DNA from: Streptomyces sp. Y2F8-2
Lineage (GTDB): Bacteria > Actinomycetota > Actinomycetes > Streptomycetales > Streptomycetaceae
DNA: 64,000 bases
Direction: 5' to 3'
Assembly (NCBI RefSeq): GCF_014905555.1
Contig: NZ_BNGS01000005.1
Coordinates: 248,001 to 312,000 of the forward strand
Shown: positions 57,860-64,000 of the stretch, one piece after another
Position numbering within the stretch: the stretch's first letter is position 1
Layout: each line of letters starts with the position of its first letter
Program-made: the position numbers and the translations under genes
The notes under the pieces: model-generated
Databases searched by the model: none
The model's input: only the letters and a program-made list of their open reading frames with translations
What the model was told of the DNA's origin: nothing

Positions 57860-59743
57860 TCATCCGGCCGGAGCGCTCCCGTCGTGACGGTCTGTCAGGT
57901 CATGTTCGGGCGGGGTCGACTCGGGCAGGGCTTCCGCGAGGCCGATGCCCCGTCGGAACGCGGCCATCAGGCCGGGGTCGTGGCCGGTGTACCGGTCGGC
58001 GTCCTGGTGGACGGGCGGGGTGGGGCCGCCGCGGAGCTGGGGCGCGAGGTGTTCCTGGGCGCGGCGGCGCGGCAGCGAGGGTCTGCCCGGGGCCGCGCTC
58101 GCAGCGTCGGGGCGCGGCACCGTCGGTCTGGTCGCGTTCTCGGCGAGGGTCGCGCGGTCGGCGGGGCGGATGCCGGGCCGGGCCTCGGCGGGGGTGGGCC
58201 GTGGTGCGTCGGTGTCGCGCACGGGCAACGGGGTCCTGACGGGGTCGGCCGGGATGCCCTCGGGTGCCGTTCGGCGCGGTTCGTGGGGTTCGGGGTGTTC
58301 GGACGCCGGGGCGGAGGGATGGGAGATGGGACGGGTGTGCGGCGGGGCAGCGACGGCCGTGGTGTGCGGGTGGGCCGCGATGACCGTGGGCCATGGGTTC
58401 CCGGCATTGGCGGTGTCCCGGGGGCCGGTCGGGGTCGCCGCACTCCGGGAGCCGGATGCGCCTCCGGTGCTCCGGGCGCCCGTAGCGACCGAGGTGCCCT
58501 GCGGTGCCACCGGCGTCATCGTCGCGGCCGCGCCCGGCGCCGGGCCGAGCAGCCCCTGCGGCAGGACGAGCACGGCTTGGACACCGCCATAGATGTTGGT
58601 CTGCAACCGGACGTGGATGCCGTGCCGGCGGGCGAGTTGGGAGACCACGAACAGGCCGATGCGGCCGTCCGCCAGCAGACCGGCGACACTGAACCGGTCC
58701 GGGTCGGCGAGCAGGGCGTTCATCTTGTTCTGCTCGGCCTGGGGCATGCCGAGCCCGCGGTCCTCGACCTCCACGGCGAGTCCCGAGGTGACGAGGCTGG
58801 CACGCAGCACCACCTGGGTGTGGGGCGGCGAGAACACCGTGGCGTTCTCGACGAGTTCGGCCAACAGGTGGATCACGTCGGCCACCGCGTGTCCGCGCAG
58901 GCTGCCGTCGACCGGCGGCACGAGCCGGACCCGCGTGTACTGCTCGACCTCGGCGGTCGCGGAGCGCAGCACCTCGGTCATGGGGACCGGGTTGCTCCAC
59001 TGCCGGCGGGAGACGGCGCCGCCGAGCACGGCGAGGTTCTCGGCGTGGCGCCGGATGCGGGTGGCGAGGTGGTCGATGTGGAAGAGGCCCTTGAGCAGGT
59101 CGGGGTCCTCGATGTCGTTCTCCAGCTCGTCCAGGATGGAGATCTCCCGGTGGACGAGCGACTGCAACCGTCGTGCGAGGTTCAGGAACACCTCGAGCTT
59201 CTGTTCGCTGTCCGCCCGGCTGGAGAGCTGTGCCGCCTGGACGACCGCGGCGACGGCGCCGTCGTGGGCGCGTGCCAGCTCCGCGGCGAGCTGTTCGAAC
59301 TCGTCGGCGTCGGCGGCGGGTGTGCCGCGCGGCGCACGCACGGGCGGTGCCTCGCCGTGGCGCAGCGCTTCCACGAGGGCGCGCAGGTCGGCCTCGTCGC
59401 GTGCGCTCTCGCGGCGCAACGCGTCGAGCCGGCCGGTCACGGACCGGGCGGCGCGCTCGGCGGCCACGGCGGCGATCACGATGCCCACCACGGTGACTCC
59501 GAGGGAGCCCGCGAGCACGGCCCAGAGCGCGAAGGTGGGGCGAGCGCCGGTGGTACGAACCGCGAAGAGCACGGCGGCGCAGGCGGCGAGGGCCACGGCG
59601 AGCGGCGGCAGGACGGCCAGCCGCCACAGCTGGGGCCGTATCCGGATCCCCGGGTGCGGGAGGACCGCATGGGCGGCCGGCCGCCCGTGCCGCCCGCCCT
59701 GGCGGCGGTCTTCGCGTGCGGCGGGTGCGCGAAGGTGAGACAT
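57860..59743 (-). CDS. cvnA: Conservon sensor histidine kinase-like protein CvnA
   Basis: 627 residues. Two membrane segments near 35-55 and 65-90 (LAVLPPLAVALAACAAVLFA, LAGSLGVTVVGIVIAAVA) precede a HAMP-like linker and coiled coil. The ATPase domain follows: LLAELVENATVFSPPHTQVV (N-box), EVEDRGLGMP (G1) and GRIGLFVVSQLA. The C-terminal 200 residues are Pro/Thr/Ala-rich. The phosphoacceptor-like region (LVHREISILDELEN) carries the usual His. It anchors CvnB-D at the membrane. Confidence 0.9.
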   Translation of the reverse strand: MSHLRAPAAREDRRQGGRHGRPAAHAVLPHPGIRIRPQLWRLAVLPPLAVALAACAAVLFAVRTTGARPTFALWAVLAGSLGVTVVGIVIAAVAAERAARSVTGRLDALRRESARDEADLRALVEALRHGEAPPVRAPRGTPAADADEFEQLAAELARAHDGAVAAVVQAAQLSSRADSEQKLEVFLNLARRLQSLVHREISILDELENDIEDPDLLKGLFHIDHLATRIRRHAENLAVLGGAVSRRQWSNPVPMTEVLRSATAEVEQYTRVRLVPPVDGSLRGHAVADVIHLLAELVENATVFSPPHTQVVLRASLVTSGLAVEVEDRGLGMPQAEQNKMNALLADPDRFSVAGLLADGRIGLFVVSQLARRHGIHVRLQTNIYGGVQAVLVLPQGLLGPAPGAAATMTPVAPQGTSVATGARSTGGASGSRSAATPTGPRDTANAGNPWPTVIAAHPHTTAVAAPPHTRPISHPSAPASEHPEPHEPRRTAPEGIPADPVRTPLPVRDTDAPRPTPAEARPGIRPADRATLAENATRPTVPRPDAASAAPGRPSLPRRRAQEHLAPQLRGGPTPPVHQDADRYTGHDPGLMAAFRRGIGLAEALPESTPPEHDLTDRHDGSAPAG

Positions 59744-60409
59744 CGGCGTCCTCGTCCTGGGTGCGTCGGGGGCGTGGGGGCTCCCGCGGGTCTGCGCGAC
59801 TCGCGCCCGCGCCATCGCGGCGCCGGTCGAGAGAGCCGACGTTCCGGCCCTGCGTCGCCCGACGGACACTCAGAGTAGTCGCCCTGGAGGCAGGTGGGGT
59901 GGGCTGTTGACAAAGTCCTCCGGAGAGCTTCCCGCTCTGGTATGACCTGTCGTACGACAGACCGATAATCGTGTCGGTCGCGCGTTCCCGCTTGCCATTG
60001 AAGCGATCAGGGCTGGTCAGAAGCGGTCACATACAAAAGGTCAGCCGCTGAGGAATTTCCCGCTCCACAGCCCTCGCCCCGCTCGAACGCCGATCGAAAA
60101 GTGAGCCGGCCCGAGGGTCTTCCGCTCCCCGGGGACCCCGGACGGGGCCCCGGGATCGTCACCCGGAGTGTCGGCGACCGTCTGCCGATCGGCGGCCGCT
60201 GGGCGGAGCTGATCGAGCCGGGGGACCAGTCGGCGTCCGAGATCGCCGATCATGACGGGTGCGCTTCAGCCGAGGACGACGGCACGGGTACTGTCGTTGC
60301 CGACGAGCAGGCCGCGGGGGCGGCCGGTCCCTCGGAGAACTGACAGCACCACGGGTGGCGCGGAGGAGGACGGCTCACTCACGCCACCCTCATGTGAGGG
60401 GATACGACC
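59744..60409. other. Divergent control region between cvnA and the second LacI gene
   Basis: 666 bases with no plausible gene. It includes the palindrome at 59947-59960 and an AT-richer patch near 60020-60060 (CACATACAAAAGGTCAG). Promoters for both divergent units should lie here. Confidence 0.4.
59947..59960. promoter_or_regulatory. 14-bp perfect palindrome upstream of the conservon
   Basis: CTGTCGTACGACAG, 204 bases before cvnA and 450 before the LacI gene. It is a candidate operator for a dimeric regulator; it does not resemble a LacI CG-centred site. Confidence 0.4.
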
Positions 60410-61426
60410 ATGGCTGTGGCACGCCGGCCCACGCTCAGCGACGTGGCGGAGCAGGTCGGCGTCAGCGCCAAGACGGTGTCACGGGTGCTCAACGGTGACG
60501 GACCGGTCGCCGCCCAGACCCGTGAGCGGGTGATGGAGGCCGTGCAGCGGCTGGGCTTCCGACCCAATCTCATGGCCCGGCACATCCGCCTGGGCGGCAG
60601 CGACACCGCCATCGGGCTGGTCGTGCCGGACATGAGCAACCCGTTCTTCGCCACGGTGGTGAGCGGGATCGAGTCGGTGACGCACGACCGGGGCCTCACC
60701 CTGCTCGTCGGCTCCTCGGCACAGGACGCCGAGCGGGAACGCTCCCTGGTCGGGACGTTCCTGGCCCGGCGGGTCAGCGCCCTGCTCATGGCACCGACCG
60801 TGAAAGCGGACCACGGGTACCTGAAGGCGGAGCGCTCCGCGGGACTGCCGGTGGTCTTCCTCGACCGCCCCGGCACCGGGCTGGCCGCGGACAGCGTGCT
60901 CAGTTCCAACCGGCAGGGAGCACACGAGGGCACCGCGCACCTGATCGCGCACGGCCACCGCAGGATCGGCTTCATCGGCAACACGGCCACCCATCTCTAC
61001 ACCCGTCGCATGCGTCTGCAGGGCTACCGGGACGCCCTCACGGAAGCCGGGCTGCCGTACGACAGGGCACTGGTGGCCGGCGGCCACGACATGCAGTCGG
61101 CGGCCGCCGACACCGAGCGTCTGCTGGGCCTGGCAGACCCGCCGACGGCACTGTTCGCGGCGAACAACTTCGCGTCCATGGGAGCCGTACTGGGCCTCGC
61201 CCGGGCAGGCCGCAAGGATGTCGCGCTGGTCGGCTTCGACGACATACCGCTCGCCGAGGTCCTCGAGCCCGCCCTCACCGTCGTCGCCCAGGACCCGGCG
61301 GCCATGGGCGCCGCGGCCGCGACGATCGCGCTGGCCCGCCTCGACGGTGACGGCTCCCGAGCCCGCACCACGGAGATACCCACCCGGCTGATCCCCCGCG
61401 GCTCGGGGGAACTGCGCCCCCGCTGA
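60410..61426 (+). CDS. LacI-family regulator (second copy)
   Basis: 338 residues. The HTH is TLSDVAEQVGVSAKTVSRVL, the hinge LMARHIRLGGSDTAIGLVVP, and the sensor domain includes PDMSNPFFATVVSGIESVTH, HGHRRIGFIGNTA and VALVGFDDIPLAEVLEPALT. Target genes are not evident: the following genes are a secreted DUF4360 protein and, in the opposite direction, a GH62 arabinofuranosidase. Sugar control of the latter is possible. Confidence 0.9.
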   Translation: MAVARRPTLSDVAEQVGVSAKTVSRVLNGDGPVAAQTRERVMEAVQRLGFRPNLMARHIRLGGSDTAIGLVVPDMSNPFFATVVSGIESVTHDRGLTLLVGSSAQDAERERSLVGTFLARRVSALLMAPTVKADHGYLKAERSAGLPVVFLDRPGTGLAADSVLSSNRQGAHEGTAHLIAHGHRRIGFIGNTATHLYTRRMRLQGYRDALTEAGLPYDRALVAGGHDMQSAAADTERLLGLADPPTALFAANNFASMGAVLGLARAGRKDVALVGFDDIPLAEVLEPALTVVAQDPAAMGAAAATIALARLDGDGSRARTTEIPTRLIPRGSGELRPR

Positions 61427-61694
61427 AGCCACCGGCGCGCACAACCAAGGGCGCGGCACGGGGCGAGGCGCGGCCGAGATCGGCGTTCGCCTGCGACACC
61501 CGCCGTGCGTGACCCCGTCGAATGAATGGCCGGGGATCGACCTGTTCCCCCGATGGGCGGTTGCGTACGATGCGAGCGCTCCCGGCCTTCACAACTCGCT
61601 CATGGTTTCTCCACAGACCGGGAGCCCGCGCGGGCTTTGACGTGCCCATGACTAGCTCGCGTCGTGTCCACCCCCCACCGAACGAGGGAGAACC

Positions 61695-62345
61695 ATGGCC
61701 GGCGGACTGCTTCTGAGCGGCGCGATCGCCGCTCTTCTCACCACGACGATTCCGGCGCAGCACAGCTCACCCGTCTTCAACGACCCGCCCCCGGACAAGA
61801 TCGTCATCGATATCGCCACGGTCAACGGCTCCGGCTGTCCGCAGGGCACCACCGCCGTCGCCGTCTCGGAGGACAACACCGCCTTCACGGTGACCTACAG
61901 CGAGTACCTCGCCCAGGCGGGCGGGACCTCCGACCCCACCGCCTTCCGCAAGAACTGCCAGCTCAACCTGGTCGTGCACGTGCCGCAGGGCTTCACCTAC
62001 GCCATCGCCAGCGTCGACTACCGCGGCTTCGCCTCGCTCCAGCAGGGCGCGAGCGGCACCCAGCGGGCCTCGTACTACTTCCAGGGCTCCTCGAACACGG
62101 CGTACCGCAGCCACCCGTTCAACGGCCCCTACAACGACAACTGGCAGGCCACCGACAGCACGGACTGGGCGCAGCTCGTCTGGGCGCCGTGCGGAGTGCA
62201 GCGCAACTTCAACATCAACACCGAACTGCGGGTCACCGCGGGCACGTCCGCGCCCGGCAAGGTCAGCTTCATGACCATGGACTCGACGGACGGAGACATC
62301 AGCACCGTGTACCACATGGCCTGGAAGGAGTGTCCGCGCTCCTGA
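61695..62345 (+). CDS. Secreted DUF4360 protein
   Basis: 216 residues. GAGGGAG precedes ATG 61695, and a short signal peptide follows (MAGGLLLSGAIAALLTTTIP). The mature domain begins IATVNGSGCPQGTTAVAVSE and includes FRKNCQLNLVVHVPQGFTYA and SVDYRGFASLQQGASG, matching DUF4360. It has four cysteines likely in two disulfides. The function is unknown; these are abundant exoproteins in Streptomyces. Confidence 0.88.
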   Translation: MAGGLLLSGAIAALLTTTIPAQHSSPVFNDPPPDKIVIDIATVNGSGCPQGTTAVAVSEDNTAFTVTYSEYLAQAGGTSDPTAFRKNCQLNLVVHVPQGFTYAIASVDYRGFASLQQGASGTQRASYYFQGSSNTAYRSHPFNGPYNDNWQATDSTDWAQLVWAPCGVQRNFNINTELRVTAGTSAPGKVSFMTMDSTDGDISTVYHMAWKECPRS

Positions 62346-62654
62346 ACTGGAGCCGGCGGGCGGGTGGGCGCGCGCTGCCCGCCCGCCGACGGCGCCGCCG
62401 CAACTGCCGCTGCCCGAAGGACGGTGGTGCCGAGGTCGAGTTCCGGGGTCACCGTCACCGGGCGTGCGCCGGGCTTGGCCCACACGCGAACGTACGGAGC
62501 ATTGACGGGAGTTCCGAGGAACCCCAGCCGGCACAGGGCTGGGGTTCCTCGACGTGGTGCGTATCGGTCAGTAGGTGAACTTGCCCACGCGGTGAACCGC
62601 TCGTCTACGGGCAGGCAGACCGCACCACATTGTGATCACCGTGGATCGGGCAGG
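62346..62654. other. Convergent intergenic region before the GH62 gene
   Basis: 309 bases containing the strong bidirectional hairpin at 62515-62551. Otherwise no gene or repeat is seen. Confidence 0.5.
62515..62551. terminator. Bidirectional terminator between DUF4360 and GH62 genes
   Basis: CGAGGAACCCCAGCC (62515-62529) and GGCTGGGGTTCCTCG (62537-62551): a perfect 15-bp stem with a 7-base loop, between two convergent genes. Confidence 0.85.
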
Positions 62655-64000
62655 TCAGTGCTGCAGGGTGAGGACACCCGGTCGCCACGGCAGTTGGTCG
62701 TAGGGGCCGCCCGCGTTGGGGGACTTGCCCTGGTAGAGGAACTGCAGGTTGCAGGGGTCGATGGTCATGGTCTGGTCGGGGTTGTTGCGGACCAGGTCAC
62801 CGTGGCTGATGTCGTTGGTCCAGGTGGCACCGCTGTTGGCCTTGCCCGCGAAGGGGTTGCTCTCGCCGGCGGCCTGCGGGGTCCACGGACCGTTCAGGCT
62901 GGTGGCGGTGAACGAGCGGAAGTAGCGCTGCTCAGTCGCACCCCGAGCCTCGACAATCATGAGGTATTGGTTCTGGCCTTGAACCTTGTAGACCTGAGGC
63001 GCCTCGAACAGGTTCTTCACCGTGTCGCTCATGACCGTGGTGTACGAGGAGCCGAAGTTGCCCGGGAAGTTCCCGATCGGCATGGTCGACTTGTAGATGT
63101 TGCCGTTGTCACCGGCGAAGAACAGGTACATGTTCTGGTCATCGGCGATCAGGGTCTGGTCGATCGGGGCGGAGCCGGGGATGCTGCCGGTGAACAGCGG
63201 CTGCGGCGCGGACCAGCCGCCCGGGTTGGTGGGGTCGCTCGACGTGCGGTAGATGAAGGGCCACGCACCCCACTGGTACGCCAGCACCCAGATCTTCTTG
63301 GGCGCGAAGTAGAACAGCGTGGGCGCCACCGTGGACTGGCTCATCCCGGTCTGGCCGGCCGACGCCATGTCCGACCAGTTCGTAAAGGGACTGAACATCA
63401 TCGAGCCGTACCCCGATCCCGACACGTTCGACGCGTAGACCAGGTGCTTGCCGTTGTACGTCACGTTGGTGAAGTCCTTCAGCGAGACCCACCCGTTCGC
63501 CGGCTGCGCCAGCGGACCCGTCGAGGTCCACCGGTACGTGGACGGAAGAGAACACGTGGTGCCCGTCCCGGACAGGCCGGTCCACTTCTGGTTGCCGGCG
63601 CCGGTGCAATTCCAGAGCTGCACCGCCGTGCCGTTGGCCGTACCGCCGCCCGAGACGTCCAGGCACAGCCCGGACTCCACGCCGACGACCGTGCCGTCGG
63701 AGTTCACCCGCCACTGCTGGTTCGCACCGCCGTTGCAGGACCAGATCTCCACCTTGGTCCCGGAAGTGGTGGCGTGGCCCGGGACGTCCAGGCACCTGTT
63801 GCCGTACACCGTCAACTGGTTGCCGTCCGTCAACGTCCACTGCTGGTTGGTCCCGCCCGTGCAGTCCCAGATCTGCAGGAACGTGCCATCGGTCTGACTG
63901 GCGCCCGGCACATCGAGACACCGGCCGGAACCAACGCCGCGCAAGGCGCCGCTGGTGGCCGCCTGAGCCGGGTTGGCGACGAGCAGCGCCGCCAACGCGA
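62655..64000 (-). CDS. Secreted GH62 alpha-L-arabinofuranosidase with N-terminal CBM13 (start beyond the window)
   Basis: At least 446 residues; the frame runs off the right edge, so the start of the signal peptide is missing (ALLVANPAQAATSG is visible). A ricin-type CBM13 follows with three repeats closing NQQWTL, NQQWRV and NQKWTG. The GH62 catalytic domain begins CSLPSTYRWTSTGPLAQPAN and includes GWVSLKDFTNVTYNGKHLVY, APIDQTLIADDQNMYLFFAG and FEAPQVYKVQGQNQYLMIVE, which hold the expected acidic catalytic residues. It removes arabinose side chains from arabinoxylan, complementing the GH54 enzyme at 32229. Confidence 0.93.
   Translation of the reverse strand, partial: ALAALLVANPAQAATSGALRGVGSGRCLDVPGASQTDGTFLQIWDCTGGTNQQWTLTDGNQLTVYGNRCLDVPGHATTSGTKVEIWSCNGGANQQWRVNSDGTVVGVESGLCLDVSGGGTANGTAVQLWNCTGAGNQKWTGLSGTGTTCSLPSTYRWTSTGPLAQPANGWVSLKDFTNVTYNGKHLVYASNVSGSGYGSMMFSPFTNWSDMASAGQTGMSQSTVAPTLFYFAPKKIWVLAYQWGAWPFIYRTSSDPTNPGGWSAPQPLFTGSIPGSAPIDQTLIADDQNMYLFFAGDNGNIYKSTMPIGNFPGNFGSSYTTVMSDTVKNLFEAPQVYKVQGQNQYLMIVEARGATEQRYFRSFTATSLNGPWTPQAAGESNPFAGKANSGATWTNDISHGDLVRNNPDQTMTIDPCNLQFLYQGKSPNAGGPYDQLPWRPGVLTLQH

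Noticed and set aside
57818..59878. 686-codon plus-strand frame opposite cvnA
   Set aside because: Glycine/arginine-rich shadow without a start context; cvnA is well supported on the minus strand.
60041..60253. 70-codon minus-strand frame in the cvnA-lacI gap
   Set aside because: No ribosome-binding site, no conserved features and random-looking composition.

Overview
The window is high-GC actinobacterial DNA and almost certainly comes from a Streptomyces chromosome. It has a WhiB regulator, a conservon (cvnABCD), secreted ricin-lectin glycosidases, GTG/TTG starts and many ATGA/GTGA stop-start overlaps. I cannot name the species.

Layout. 1-4.3 kb: the end of a LysR regulator, a secreted M9 collagenase and three small chromosomal genes. 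4.58-22.05 kb: a block that looks like an integrated plasmid or integrative element. It is bounded by a 22-bp direct repeat (4579-4600 and 22029-22050) whose sequence resembles the 3' end of actinobacterial RNase P RNA. Inside are a replication-like winged-helix gene, a triple-HTH protein, ParA, two related small DNA-binding proteins with a nested palindrome between them, and then a defence-like cargo.

The cargo is the most interesting part. A minus-strand six-gene operon (14469 down to 9320) encodes a Pycsar-type membrane effector, a Crp/Fnr cyclic-nucleotide-binding regulator, a class III nucleotidyl cyclase, a P-loop NTPase with an altered Walker A, and two unknown proteins. The last four genes are joined by 4-base stop-start overlaps. 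The cyclase C-terminus and the NTPase N-terminus carry nearly the same 15-residue motif (VTFSQYGPDGVQAYN and VNFNQYGEGGIQAFN), so the NTPase may control the cyclase by homotypic contact. Next come a possible toxin-antitoxin pair, a receptor-type Ser/Thr kinase and a large SF2 helicase with a C-terminal Mrr/PD-(D/E)XK-like segment. I found no recombinase gene.

22-34 kb: an L-arabinose island: araBAD, a sugar ABC transporter, a LacI regulator and a GH54 arabinofuranosidase. Matching palindromes upstream of lacI and of the GH54 gene suggest one regulon. A GH62 arabinofuranosidase is cut by the right edge.

34-50.7 kb: core-type genes between two identical tRNA-Pro(GGG) genes: cobF, cobK, a HAD hydrolase, a thiolase, whiB-dps, a TPP riboswitch with cytX-thiD, an ion transporter-like permease, gnd, a lone lpd and a TetR regulator. 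50.8-64 kb: small regulators (several probably on leaderless transcripts), the kbl-tdh threonine pathway, the conservon, a second LacI regulator, a DUF4360 secreted protein and the GH62 enzyme.
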